From assembly GCA_001769385.1 (NCBI GenBank), contig MEPB01000010.1:1-32605 (forward strand): a DNA stretch of 32,605 nt. Reading direction: 5' to 3'. The notes below the pieces were generated by a model, which searched no databases, was not told the DNA's origin, and was given only the letters and a program-made list of their open reading frames with translations. This stretch comes from Bacteroidetes bacterium RIFCSPLOWO2_12_FULL_35_15. GTDB taxonomy: Bacteria > Bacteroidota > Bacteroidia > 2-12-FULL-35-15. This document shows, in pieces, positions 15,675 to 24,227 of this stretch; positions within the stretch are counted from its first letter, which is position 1; every line of letters begins with the position of its first letter. The translations under genes and the position numbers were made by a program.

Positions 15675-17834
15675 ATGAAAAAGATAATCATCCCGTTTTT
15701 AATTTTTAATTTCTCATTATTAACTTCCGTTAAAGCAGATGAAGGCATGTGGCTTCCCATGCTGTTAAAGCAGTTGAACGAATCTGATATGCTGAAGAAT
15801 GGATTAAAACTTTCTGCAGAAGATATTTACAGCATCAATAAATCATGTTTGAAAGATGCAATTGTTCATTTTGGTGGTGGTTGTACAGCTGAAGTGATTT
15901 CTGATAAAGGGTTAATACTAACGAATCATCATTGTGGATACGGACAAATCCAAGCCCATAGCACTGTTCAAAATGATCTGTTGACAAATGGCTTTTGGGC
16001 AATGAATCAGTCGGAAGAATTAAAAAACCCGGGACTTACCGCTACATTCATTATTCGGATGGAAGATGTAACAGCAAAAATTCTTTCCGGAATAACAGAT
16101 TCGATGAGTGATGCATTGCGTGAAGCAAAAATTAATGAGGCTATAGCAAAGATTCAAAAAGAGGCTGTAGCTGGTACACATTATGGTGCATTTGTGCGTC
16201 CTTTTTATTACGGAAATGAATATTATATGTTTATTACCGAAGTATTTAAAGATGTCCGTTTAGTAGGTGCTCCGCCCTCTTCTATCGGAAAATTTGGTGG
16301 TGATACCGATAATTGGATGTGGCCCCGACATACCGGTGATTTCTCCATGTTCCGTATTTATGCAAATAAAAATAATGAGCCTGCGGATTATTCACCTGAC
16401 AATGTTCCTTATAAACCCAAATATCATTTAACAATTTCGATGAAAGGTGTGGAGAAAGACGATTTTACAATGGTTTATGGTTTTCCTGGCCGTACAAGTG
16501 AGTATTTATCATCTTTTGCTGTGGATATGATCATGAATGAATCTGATCCTGCAAAAGTAAAGATCCGTACCACTCGTTTAAAGATCATAGATGAAGATAT
16601 GAAAGCAAGTGATAAGGTGCGGATTCAATATTCTGCAAAATATGCAGGGTTGGCAAACTATTGGAAAAAATGGCAAGGTGAAATGAATGGGTTAAAAAAA
16701 TTAGATGCTGTAAATAAAAAGAAATTACTTGAACAGGATTTTTTATTGAAAGTGAATACGGATGATGCTGCCAATGCCAAATACGGAAAACTGTTTGGCG
16801 ATTTTGAAAAAAAGTATGGGGAGTTCAGAATCTTAAATAAACAGCGCGATTATTTTGTGGAAGCAATTTTAGGGACGGAAGCTGTTACTTATGCATTGGG
16901 TTTTACAGATGTGATAGACGCTTTAAAAAGCGGCAAAAAACAAGCCGATGTTCAGGCGGCAATAGATAAATTGAAAACAAATGCAAAAGCTTTTTTCAAA
17001 GATTATAATGCTTCAACAGACGAAAAAGTTTGTGCCGCATTATTAAAAATGTATTCAACGGATATTGATAAAAAGCAACAGCCCGAAATTTTTAAGGAAA
17101 TAGAAAAAAAATTCAAAGGAGATTTTGAAAAATATGCAAAAGAGGTGTTTTCAAAATCTATTTTTGTTTCTGAAATAAAGATAAATGAAGCTTTTGAGAA
17201 GATGGGTAAAAATTATAAAAAAATTGAAAAGGATCCCATTTATCAATTGATGATAAGTTGTTATACCAAATTTTCAAAAGATGTTCGTCCGCAATACACT
17301 GCCTTGGATGACCAGATAACAAAATTAAATGGCAACTATATGAAAGGAATGCGTGAATTAATTACCACAAAAAAATATTATCCTGATGCCAATGGCACAT
17401 TGCGTGTGGCTTACGGAAAAGTAGAAGGTTATTATCCCCGCGATGGTGTGTTTTATAATTATTATACCACCTTGGATGGCTTGATGGAAAAGGAAAATCC
17501 ATTGGTAGATGAATTTATGGTATCGCCAAAATTAAAAGAGATCTATCAGAAAAAAGATTATGGCCCTTATGCCGATAAGAACGGAGAACTGCGCATAGCT
17601 TTCTGTGCAAGTAATCACACAACAGGTGGTAATTCAGGAAGTCCGGTGTTGAATGGCGAAGGACAATTGATAGGGACCAATTTCGATCGTGATTGGGAAG
17701 GTACCATGAGTGACATTATGTATGATCCCAATCAAGTACGCAATGTTGTGCTGGATGTAAGATACACGCTTTTTGTGATCGATAAATATGCCGGTGCAGG
17801 ATATTTGTTGAACGAAATGACATTGGTGAAATAA
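15675..17834 (+). CDS. S46 dipeptidyl peptidase, DPP11-like (Asp/Glu-specific)
   Basis: The 719-residue protein has a signal peptide at about 1-21 and the S46 fold throughout, the usual length for the family (about 720). The catalytic triad is His85 (LTNHHCGYG), Asp222 (RHTGDFSMFR) and Ser654 (GGNSGSPV). In S46 enzymes the residue 18 positions after the catalytic Ser sets the substrate: Gly gives DPP7 and Arg gives DPP11. Here it is Arg672, in TNFDRDWEG, so dipeptides with Asp or Glu in second position should be released from the N-terminus. It acts in the periplasm on peptides, and the upstream secreted protease is a plausible supplier. A four-helix-bundle gene follows 56 bases later. Confidence 0.93.
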   Translation: MKKIIIPFLIFNFSLLTSVKADEGMWLPMLLKQLNESDMLKNGLKLSAEDIYSINKSCLKDAIVHFGGGCTAEVISDKGLILTNHHCGYGQIQAHSTVQNDLLTNGFWAMNQSEELKNPGLTATFIIRMEDVTAKILSGITDSMSDALREAKINEAIAKIQKEAVAGTHYGAFVRPFYYGNEYYMFITEVFKDVRLVGAPPSSIGKFGGDTDNWMWPRHTGDFSMFRIYANKNNEPADYSPDNVPYKPKYHLTISMKGVEKDDFTMVYGFPGRTSEYLSSFAVDMIMNESDPAKVKIRTTRLKIIDEDMKASDKVRIQYSAKYAGLANYWKKWQGEMNGLKKLDAVNKKKLLEQDFLLKVNTDDAANAKYGKLFGDFEKKYGEFRILNKQRDYFVEAILGTEAVTYALGFTDVIDALKSGKKQADVQAAIDKLKTNAKAFFKDYNASTDEKVCAALLKMYSTDIDKKQQPEIFKEIEKKFKGDFEKYAKEVFSKSIFVSEIKINEAFEKMGKNYKKIEKDPIYQLMISCYTKFSKDVRPQYTALDDQITKLNGNYMKGMRELITTKKYYPDANGTLRVAYGKVEGYYPRDGVFYNYYTTLDGLMEKENPLVDEFMVSPKLKEIYQKKDYGPYADKNGELRIAFCASNHTTGGNSGSPVLNGEGQLIGTNFDRDWEGTMSDIMYDPNQVRNVVLDVRYTLFVIDKYAGAGYLLNEMTLVK

Positions 17835-17890
17835 ATTAAAAGGTTGATTAAGCTATTAAGTTATTTTGGCAATGTGTAAAAATCTTATGT

Positions 17891-18259
17891 ATGAATAATT
17901 TTGAAGAGTTGGAAGCTTGGAAACTTGCACGTGAATTAAGAAACGAAGTTTCAATTCTTGTGAGGAAATTTCCTGCAGAAGAAAAATTTAGATTAATCGA
18001 TCAAGTTATTCGATCTTCTCGCTCTGTTACTGCAAATATCGCAGAAGGATATGGTAGGTTTCATTATCAGGAGAATATTCAATATTGCCGACAAGCGAGA
18101 GGTTCAATTACTGAAACGTTAGATCATTTAATTTGCGCTAAAGATAATTCCTATATTGACGAAAAAGTTTTAAATGAATACAGAATAAAAATCAATCACA
18201 ATATAAAAGTGTTAAACGGTTATATTGCATACTTAATAAAGAGGAAAGAAGAATCATAA
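17891..18259 (+). CDS. Four-helix-bundle protein (23S rRNA intervening-sequence type)
   Basis: This 122-residue protein has no signal or membrane segment. It shows the hallmark motifs of the family: ELEAWKLARELRNEV at the start, LIDQVIRSSRSVTANIAEGYGR in the middle, and YCRQARGSITETLDHLICA after it. The family was first seen as open frames in intervening sequences of 23S rRNA, and free-standing copies are very common in Bacteroidota, often as scattered accessory genes. The biochemical role is not settled. It lies between the peptidase and cinA on the same strand, with gaps of 56 and 65 bases, so read-through transcription is possible but a functional link is unlikely. Confidence 0.92.
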   Translation: MNNFEELEAWKLARELRNEVSILVRKFPAEEKFRLIDQVIRSSRSVTANIAEGYGRFHYQENIQYCRQARGSITETLDHLICAKDNSYIDEKVLNEYRIKINHNIKVLNGYIAYLIKRKEES

Positions 18260-18324
18260 TCATTATCAGCTCATTATGCCTAAATCACTTATTTTTCCTA
18301 ATTAACCTAATTACCATTAGCCAA

Positions 18325-19578
18325 ATGCAAGTCGAAATTATAACCATCGGTGACGAAATCCTTATCGGTCAAATTGTAGATACCAATTCAGCATACATTG
18401 CTACATTGCTAAATTTAAACGGAATAAGTGTTAAACAAATTTCTTCTGTATCGGATGATCGCCAACATATTTTAAAAGCCTTGGATGAAGCGAAAGAACG
18501 AGCTGATATTATTTTAATTACAGGCGGCTTAGGTCCGACAAAAGACGATATCACAAAAAAAACATTATGCGATTATTTTAAGACGACCATGCGTTTTGAT
18601 GAAAAAGTGTATGAAGATGTAGTTAATATTTTTGCTCAATATAATAAAGAAGTTACAGCGCTCAATAGTTTACAGGCGGAAGTTCCTGCTATTTGCGAAG
18701 TGATACGTAATTACAATGGAACAGCCCCGGGAATGTGGTTTGATGTGGAGGGGAAAATATTTGTTTCTATGCCCGGAGTGCCTTACGAAATGAAGTCAAT
18801 GATGAAGGAACAAGTAGTTCCGAAAATTAAGGAACGATTTAAACTTCCGAAAATTTATCATAAAACAGTTTTAACACAAGGCCTTGGTGAATCATTTTTA
18901 TCTGAAATGATCTCTGATTGGGAAGATAGTTTAGCTGCTGTAAATATTAAGTTAGCATATCTGCCTGCACCCGGAATGGTTCGTTTACGATTGAGTACAA
19001 AAGGAGAGGATGAGCAACTCTTAATCGAAACTGTTGACAAAAAAATTGAAGAACTAAAAAAAATAATTTCAGAATACATTTATGGTTACGAAATTTTCGG
19101 TGAAGAAAAAGAAAGTCTGGAACAGATTGTTGGAAATCTATTACGCAACAAAAAGCAAACTCTTTCTACTGCAGAAAGCTGTACCGGTGGTTATATCTCC
19201 CATTTAATTACCAGTATTCCCGGAAGCTCTCACTATTATGTCGGTTCGGTTATTTCCTATTCCTACGAAATAAAAGAAACCGAATTGAATGTTTCTAAAA
19301 AACTATTGGATACCGAAGGAGCAGTGAGTAAAGCTGTGGTAGAACAAATGGCAAAAGCCATACGCGAAAAATACAAGACCGATTATTCCATCTCTGCTTC
19401 CGGTATTGCAGGCCCTGATGGCGGAACACCCGATAAACCTGTTGGCACTGTATGGATTGCCATTGCAACTCCCGAAAAAGTCATCTCAGAAAAATTCCTT
19501 TTTGGAAACAACCGTAAACGCAACATTGAAAAAACAGCAAATGCTGCTTTGAATATGTTGAGAAAAGAGTTGGAGTAG
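18325..19578 (+). CDS. cinA: CinA family protein, nicotinamide-nucleotide amidohydrolase
   Basis: The 417-residue protein matches the usual CinA length and layout. The N-terminal half is a MoaB/MogA-like (COG1058) domain, with TIGDEILIGQIVDTNSAYI at 7-25 and the TGGLGPTKDD motif at 66-75. The C-terminal half is the amidohydrolase (PncC-type) domain, with AESCTGG at 283-289, GSVISYS, and SGIAGPDGGTPDKPVGTVW. The enzyme deamidates NMN in the pyridine nucleotide salvage pathway, and the N-terminal domain has ADP-ribose pyrophosphatase activity in characterised relatives. It is cytoplasmic. The start is the ATG at 18325, directly at the first conserved strand. Confidence 0.95.
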   Translation: MQVEIITIGDEILIGQIVDTNSAYIATLLNLNGISVKQISSVSDDRQHILKALDEAKERADIILITGGLGPTKDDITKKTLCDYFKTTMRFDEKVYEDVVNIFAQYNKEVTALNSLQAEVPAICEVIRNYNGTAPGMWFDVEGKIFVSMPGVPYEMKSMMKEQVVPKIKERFKLPKIYHKTVLTQGLGESFLSEMISDWEDSLAAVNIKLAYLPAPGMVRLRLSTKGEDEQLLIETVDKKIEELKKIISEYIYGYEIFGEEKESLEQIVGNLLRNKKQTLSTAESCTGGYISHLITSIPGSSHYYVGSVISYSYEIKETELNVSKKLLDTEGAVSKAVVEQMAKAIREKYKTDYSISASGIAGPDGGTPDKPVGTVWIAIATPEKVISEKFLFGNNRKRNIEKTANAALNMLRKELE

Positions 19579-19586
19579 TTTTTTTC

Positions 19587-19615
19587 TGTCATTTCGACTT
19601 AAAGGAGAAATCTCA
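19587..19615 (+). repeat. Single arm of the intergenic repeat family
   Basis: The core TGTCATTTCGACTTAAAGG, then AGAAATCTCA, occurs eight bases after the cinA stop codon. No matching inverted arm is found within the next hundred bases, so this is a half copy. The same core appears at 20812, 29144 and 30778. Confidence 0.7.
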
Positions 19616-19710
19616 TTTTTAGAATCATTCTTCTTATTGTAATTTATTATGTTTGTAATACTTAATTAATATAGATCTCAAAAAAATATTGAAAAAGCAA
19701 ATAAGTTTTT

Positions 19711-20775
19711 CTAATTCCTAATCGTTTCCTTATAAATAAAAAACTCCTGCACCGATTCAAAAGGACTGTAAACATAATACACTTCATTGTTTTTTATTTT
19801 AAGTTTGTCGACATACTGGTTGGAAAGTTTAAAAGAAGAAACAATTTTTCCGGTTTTCATATCAATGTTTTTCAAATAAAAAAATCCACTTTTCTGATAC
19901 ACAGCGTAAACTTTGTTTGTTTCCTTATCCACGATTAATTGATGTTTCCATTCGCGCCAGTTTTTAGGGTGGTTGTAATCAATAGTAATGGAATCGAGCA
20001 GGTGTTGACTTTTATCGTATTTCAAAATCGCATTGCTGCAATGATCGAAAATACAAACTGTGTCATTAATAATAAATAAGGGAGCATACAATGGTGTATA
20101 AAAATATGAATTGGTTAAACCAGTCATCATAACTGCAATGCGGTGTTTATCAACTTTATATTCATCTGCTAATTGGCGGGCAAGTAATTTTTGTTTGGGT
20201 TGTAAAAAATAATATTCCATGTTATAACCTTGTAATTGTTCTTTGTCACAAACAGTTTTAAAAGGATTTACAGCTAGTTTGCTTGTGTTGTAAGCATAAT
20301 ACGTAAACTCCGGATAATCACGATCATAGTTGGAAAAATAAATATCTTTCCCGATTGTATCCAAACAAGGCATGATGTGCCTTCTGTAATCATCCATAGG
20401 AAGTTTTCCCAGATGAATTTCATTATTGATGATTGTTATTCTGTATATAGTTGACTCGCAAATAATATTGGTATAACCCTGATAATCTTTGTAGAGTTTT
20501 TTTGCTTCATCAGGGATCTCAAAAGTGGAAATAATGTTTTGTGAGCCATCGGTCAGAATTACTTTGGGATGTTCTAAACTTTTTTCAAAAGTAAGTAGTA
20601 GTAATTTATCATCCTGAAATTCATAATCGGCCACACTAAATTTCCAGGATCCAAAAACGGTATCGGCAATAGGATGTGGATAAACACTTACAGATCTCAA
20701 ATCAATGGTTTTTTGTGCTTTTAAATTTCCGATAAGCAAAATTGTGGCGAATAATAAGTAGTATGTTTTGCGCAT
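19711..20775 (-). CDS. Exported protein of unknown function, propeller-like
   Basis: This 354-residue protein was not assigned to a named family. Residues 1-20 are a signal peptide ending LKAQ. The rest consists of short beta-strand pairs repeated around phrases such as LLLLTFEKSLEHPKVILTD, KDIYFSNYDRD, APLFIINDTVCIFDH and NKVYAVYQKSGFFYLKNID. This pattern suggests a beta-propeller or related six-bladed fold reading out as a periplasmic or outer-membrane-associated protein. It is transcribed alone and is convergent with cinA. Unusually for this genome, a perfect Shine-Dalgarno AAAGGAGG (20788-20781 on the minus strand) lies five bases before the ATG, which fixes the start. There is no sorting domain at the C-terminus. 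Confidence 0.8.
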   Translation of the reverse strand: MRKTYYLLFATILLIGNLKAQKTIDLRSVSVYPHPIADTVFGSWKFSVADYEFQDDKLLLLTFEKSLEHPKVILTDGSQNIISTFEIPDEAKKLYKDYQGYTNIICESTIYRITIINNEIHLGKLPMDDYRRHIMPCLDTIGKDIYFSNYDRDYPEFTYYAYNTSKLAVNPFKTVCDKEQLQGYNMEYYFLQPKQKLLARQLADEYKVDKHRIAVMMTGLTNSYFYTPLYAPLFIINDTVCIFDHCSNAILKYDKSQHLLDSITIDYNHPKNWREWKHQLIVDKETNKVYAVYQKSGFFYLKNIDMKTGKIVSSFKLSNQYVDKLKIKNNEVYYVYSPFESVQEFFIYKETIRN

Positions 20776-20776
20776 T

Positions 20777-20790
20777 TTGACCTCCTTTTT
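20777..20790 (-). promoter_or_regulatory. Canonical Shine-Dalgarno sequence
   Basis: On the minus strand the sequence reads AAAAAGGAGGTCAAA directly before the ATG at 20775. Spacing of five bases is near optimal. Bacteroidota usually lack such sites, and the other genes of this window show none this strong. Confidence 0.7.
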
Positions 20791-20811
20791 CTGTTTTTTT
20801 TCTTTTTTATG

Positions 20812-20882
20812 ATTTCGACCAACGGGAGAAATCTTTTTATGATTGAATTTTTTTGAGATTTCTCACTCCGTTCGAAATGACA
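20812..20882. repeat. Palindromic intergenic repeat, full copy
   Basis: The left arm ATTTCGACCAACGGGAGAAA (20812-20834) and the right arm AGATTTCTCACTCCGTTCGA (20856-20878) are imperfect inverted copies, separated by about 21 AT-rich bases. The element could fold into a long hairpin in RNA. It fills the 298-base gap between the unknown exported protein and the J-domain gene. The remaining 190 bases of that gap are AT-rich and show no other feature. Confidence 0.75.
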
Positions 20883-21073
20883 TTACGGAAATAGTATTAA
20901 TTTTTTTACTATAAAAAAAGATACTATTACATTCATGACGTTTTTTAACAAAATATTCCATAAATTAGCATATATAAGCTACAACAAAATGGATTCACCC
21001 CCAAAATACAATATGGTACAGCCTTAAATATAAAGGGAAAACTTTACCCGATAAAAAAACACCTTTGGTATAA

Positions 21074-21661
21074 ATGTTCTACGATTACTACAAAATATTA
21101 GAGATCACTCGTGAAGCCGGTTTGGATGAAATAAAACGAGCGTATCGCATCAAGGCCAAACTGATACATCCGGATGTAAATAATTCGCCAAAAGCTAGCG
21201 AAGTTTTTGCAGTGGTTAATGAAGCTTATGACGTGTTGTGTGACGATAAGAAAAGGTATCTGTATGATATTAAATTGAATTTTGCTGAATCAAAAAAGAT
21301 GGATGCCGAACGCAAAAAGCAATACTATGGCACTTCCGTTAAAAATGATACCTATTCTAATCCAAATACAATAAATCAGGATGTTGACTGGAATGTTTTT
21401 GCTAAAAATGCATACAAAGAAAAAACGGATGAAGATTATTTTAAGCAAGCACCATTTATTTACAATATGTTTTTTGCGAGTGGAATGTTTCTTGGTTTTT
21501 TGATCCTGATCATCTCTCTTTATGGAACATATAATCGCTTTTGGCCTTTACCATTCATTTTCATTGGAGTAACAGGTGTTATTCTTATCCGGGAAGGATG
21601 GAAAGGCATAATGGGTAAAAAAACGTTTTATAGTAACTTTTTGAGACTATTCCGAAAATAA
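21074..21661 (+). CDS. Membrane-anchored J-domain (DnaJ-like) protein
   Basis: Residues 2-66 are a J domain: YDYYKILEITREAGLDEIKR, the His32-Pro33-Asp34 motif in LIHPDVN, and FAVVNEAYDVLCDDKKRYLYD. A polar linker (about 70-125) leads to two hydrophobic segments at about 128-150 and 154-172, and a basic tail. There is no Gly/Phe region, zinc-finger or C-terminal substrate domain, so it is a class C J protein rather than DnaJ itself. It should recruit DnaK (Hsp70) to the inner membrane and stimulate its ATPase there. Its client is unknown. The length of 195 residues fits this kind of protein, and the gene appears to be monocistronic. Confidence 0.9.
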   Translation: MFYDYYKILEITREAGLDEIKRAYRIKAKLIHPDVNNSPKASEVFAVVNEAYDVLCDDKKRYLYDIKLNFAESKKMDAERKKQYYGTSVKNDTYSNPNTINQDVDWNVFAKNAYKEKTDEDYFKQAPFIYNMFFASGMFLGFLILIISLYGTYNRFWPLPFIFIGVTGVILIREGWKGIMGKKTFYSNFLRLFRK

Positions 21662-21807
21662 AAAATAAAATACAGCTGTGCTTTGAAACATTGTTTTGCT
21701 GGTTTTTCTTCCTTATCCTTGATCCTCTCTTTCTTATCATTAAGTGACATTTTAATTGTGTAAATAAAAATTGCTATGCTTTTTTAATAAAATTTCAAGA
21801 CAGTTCT

Positions 21808-22974
21808 ATGGGATCAAAAAAATATATAAAAGCTGATGAGATACGCTTAGTGCATAGTGGAAATGATTATTTTGATGTGCTCGAAAAAATTATTGGGGAA
21901 GCAAAAGAGATCATTCATTTCCATACATATATTTTTGATGGTGATGAAACCGGTATTCGGATCGCAGATGCATTAATAAATGCAGCTGAACGAAATGTAC
22001 AGGTAAATGTTTTGCTTGACGGATATGGTTCAAGAAAACTTTCAAAAAAAATCGTAAAGAGATTGCTGGATTCCGGAATTAATTTTCGATTTTTTAACCT
22101 TTATTTTTTTCAAAATATTCACATTGGCAGACGGCTTCATCATAAAATAATTGTGGCGGATCAGAACATCGCTCTTATCGGAGGAATAAACATTGCTAAT
22201 AAATATAAGGGAACCAAAGAGGAATTGCCCTGGCTGGATTATGCTATTTTACTAAAAGGCAAGATATGTGAAGTGGTAAATAAAATTTGTCAGGAGATTA
22301 ATCAACGAGAATTTAGAAAGAAAAAAACGAGTATAATAACTAAACATACTGAACCGGAAACTGATTTTATTTTAGCGCAATTTCGTGTAAATGATTGGCT
22401 GAGAGGGAAAAATCAAATTGCTGCAAGTTATTTTCGGGAGATCAGAAAGGCGAAACATTCTATTACTATCATAGCGAGTTATTTTTTACCTGGACTGCGT
22501 CTGAAAAAAGCATTGATCGATGCTGCCGGAAGAGGAGTGGAAATAAATATCATTTTATCCGGTATCTCTGATGTCCCTGTGTTTCGAGTGGCGACCAGCT
22601 ATTTATATAGAGTTTTCTTAAATCACTCAATAAATATTTACGAATGGAAAAAATCAATTCTTCATGGAAAAGTTGCTGTAATTGATAATGAGTGGACAAC
22701 AATTGGTTCGTTCAATCTTAATCATTTAAGTGCTTTTGGAAGCATCGAATTAAATGTGGATGTATTGGACAAAACGTTTGCTAAATCTTGTAGCAAACAT
22801 TTTATGGATGTTATTGAAAATGGATGCGAAAAAATTGAGGTTAAAACAAATAATAATCATTCATTCTTTTACCGTCTAAAAAGAGCCGTAGCTTTTTATT
22901 TTACAAGAACGATAATTAAAATTTTAGCCTTGTTTCCCAGAATATTTTCTTTTTACAATAAAAAATTTGAGTAG
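21808..22974 (+). CDS. Phospholipase D family protein, cardiolipin-synthase-like
   Basis: The 388-residue protein has the two HKD motifs of the phospholipase D superfamily. The first is His111-x-Lys113-x4-Asp118 (HHKIIVAD, followed by ALIGGIN) and the second is His286-x-Lys288-x4-Asp293 (HGKVAVID, followed by TIGSFNLN). Both are intact, so the enzyme should be active. Unlike classical ClsA there are no N-terminal membrane helices, a layout closer to ClsB/YbhO. The C-terminus (about 355-385) is hydrophobic and basic and may associate with the membrane. The likely reaction is phosphatidyl transfer to phosphatidylglycerol to give cardiolipin, though other PLD activities cannot be excluded. A bidirectional terminator separates it from ilvE. 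Confidence 0.88.
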   Translation: MGSKKYIKADEIRLVHSGNDYFDVLEKIIGEAKEIIHFHTYIFDGDETGIRIADALINAAERNVQVNVLLDGYGSRKLSKKIVKRLLDSGINFRFFNLYFFQNIHIGRRLHHKIIVADQNIALIGGINIANKYKGTKEELPWLDYAILLKGKICEVVNKICQEINQREFRKKKTSIITKHTEPETDFILAQFRVNDWLRGKNQIAASYFREIRKAKHSITIIASYFLPGLRLKKALIDAAGRGVEINIILSGISDVPVFRVATSYLYRVFLNHSINIYEWKKSILHGKVAVIDNEWTTIGSFNLNHLSAFGSIELNVDVLDKTFAKSCSKHFMDVIENGCEKIEVKTNNNHSFFYRLKRAVAFYFTRTIIKILALFPRIFSFYNKKFE

Positions 22975-22991
22975 CTCAACTTTCTTTAAAT

Positions 22992-23028
22992 AAAAAAAAC
23001 TCCGAAAATATTTCGGAGTTTTTTATTT
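22992..23028. terminator. Bidirectional terminator between the PLD and ilvE genes
   Basis: The inverted repeat AAAAACTCCGAAA / TTTCGGAGTTTTT surrounds a short ATA loop and is flanked by an A-run on the left and a T-run on the right. It can therefore terminate transcription from either strand. It sits 17 bases after the PLD-family stop and about 17 bases after the ilvE stop on the other strand. Confidence 0.85.
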
Positions 23029-23044
23029 AAGAATTTTATGGACA

Positions 23045-24118
23045 TTAACCAATCTTATACATCCAGTTATGTTTGTCTTCGACTTTTCCTCTTTTGATAT
23101 TATTTAATTCCTGTGCCACACGGTTCGAAAATATTCTTTCTTTTACTTCAGGTAAAACGTAATCTTTCCCTTCAAAACCAATTGTAGAAATATCTGCAAT
23201 TGTTGCTGCAGTACCTGTTCCAAATGCTTCATCCAATACACCTCGTTTATGAGCATCAATTACTTCATCAATACTTATTTTACGTTCCTGAACCTTCATT
23301 TTCCAATCACGTGCTAATGTTATAACGCTATCTCTTGTAATACCGGCTAAAATAGTGTCACCCAAAGCCGGAGTAATCAATACATCATCAATTACAAACA
23401 TTAAATTCATTGTTCCTGATTCTTCCAGATAGCGGTGGTTGCGTGCATCGGTCCACATAATTTGCTGGTATCCGCGTTGTTGTGCTAATTTTGTTGGAAA
23501 TAAAGAACGGCCATAATTTCCTGAACACTTTGTAAAACCTACACCACCTTCAACAGCACGAATAAAGTTTGTTTCAATTAATACTTTCACAGGCTCACTG
23601 TAATAGGCTCCTCCGGGAGAGGTAATGATCATAAATTTGTAAGTATCAGATGGGCGAACTCCAATAAACTCATCTGTAGCAAATAAAAATGGACGAATGT
23701 ATAAGGAGGCTCCATCATTTGACGGCACCCATCCTTTATCAAGTTTTATTAGTTGTTTTAAAGCATCCATAAATAACTCTTCCGGAATGCTAGGCATACA
23801 CATACGTTCAGCTGAAATGTTGATTCGTTTTTGATTCTCTAATGGACGAAACAAACTAACTTCTCCTTTATCATTTTTATAGGCTTTCATCCCTTCAAAA
23901 ATAGATTGACCATAATGTAAAGCAGAGTTTGCCGGACTCATTGTCAAAGAACCATAAGGAAGAATTTGTGAATCGATCCAATGTCCATCCTGATAGTCTG
24001 ATATAAACATATGATCGGCAAAAGTCTTCCCGAATGACAAATGATTAAAATCAAGTTCACTCAAACGGGAATTAGATGTTTTTTGAACTTTTATTGAAAA
24101 AGTATCTGCAGTTACCAT
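23045..24118 (-). CDS. ilvE: Branched-chain amino acid aminotransferase
   Basis: The 357-residue protein is a class IV PLP aminotransferase of the longer, eukaryotic-like (BCAT) subgroup. Marks include LHYGQSIFEGMKAY near 88, the RPFLFATDEFIGVRPS segment, and the Schiff-base lysine Lys197 in FTKCSGNYGRSL. EESGTMNLMFV and GTGTAATIADIS bind the cofactor phosphate. It transfers the amino group between glutamate and the keto acids of Leu, Ile and Val, the last step of their synthesis and first step of their breakdown, in the cytoplasm. In Bacteroidota it also feeds iso-branched fatty acid synthesis. The gene is convergent with the PLD gene, and the start is the first ATG. Confidence 0.95.
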   Translation of the reverse strand: MVTADTFSIKVQKTSNSRLSELDFNHLSFGKTFADHMFISDYQDGHWIDSQILPYGSLTMSPANSALHYGQSIFEGMKAYKNDKGEVSLFRPLENQKRINISAERMCMPSIPEELFMDALKQLIKLDKGWVPSNDGASLYIRPFLFATDEFIGVRPSDTYKFMIITSPGGAYYSEPVKVLIETNFIRAVEGGVGFTKCSGNYGRSLFPTKLAQQRGYQQIMWTDARNHRYLEESGTMNLMFVIDDVLITPALGDTILAGITRDSVITLARDWKMKVQERKISIDEVIDAHKRGVLDEAFGTGTAATIADISTIGFEGKDYVLPEVKERIFSNRVAQELNNIKRGKVEDKHNWMYKIG

Positions 24119-24227
24119 ATATATATCGTTTTTGTTTTGTTAAATGTAGGAATTTAATTTATTTAACACAATTTCAGGAATAAAATTTAGACGAACATCG
24201 AAAGAATAAAGACTAAAACAATATAAA

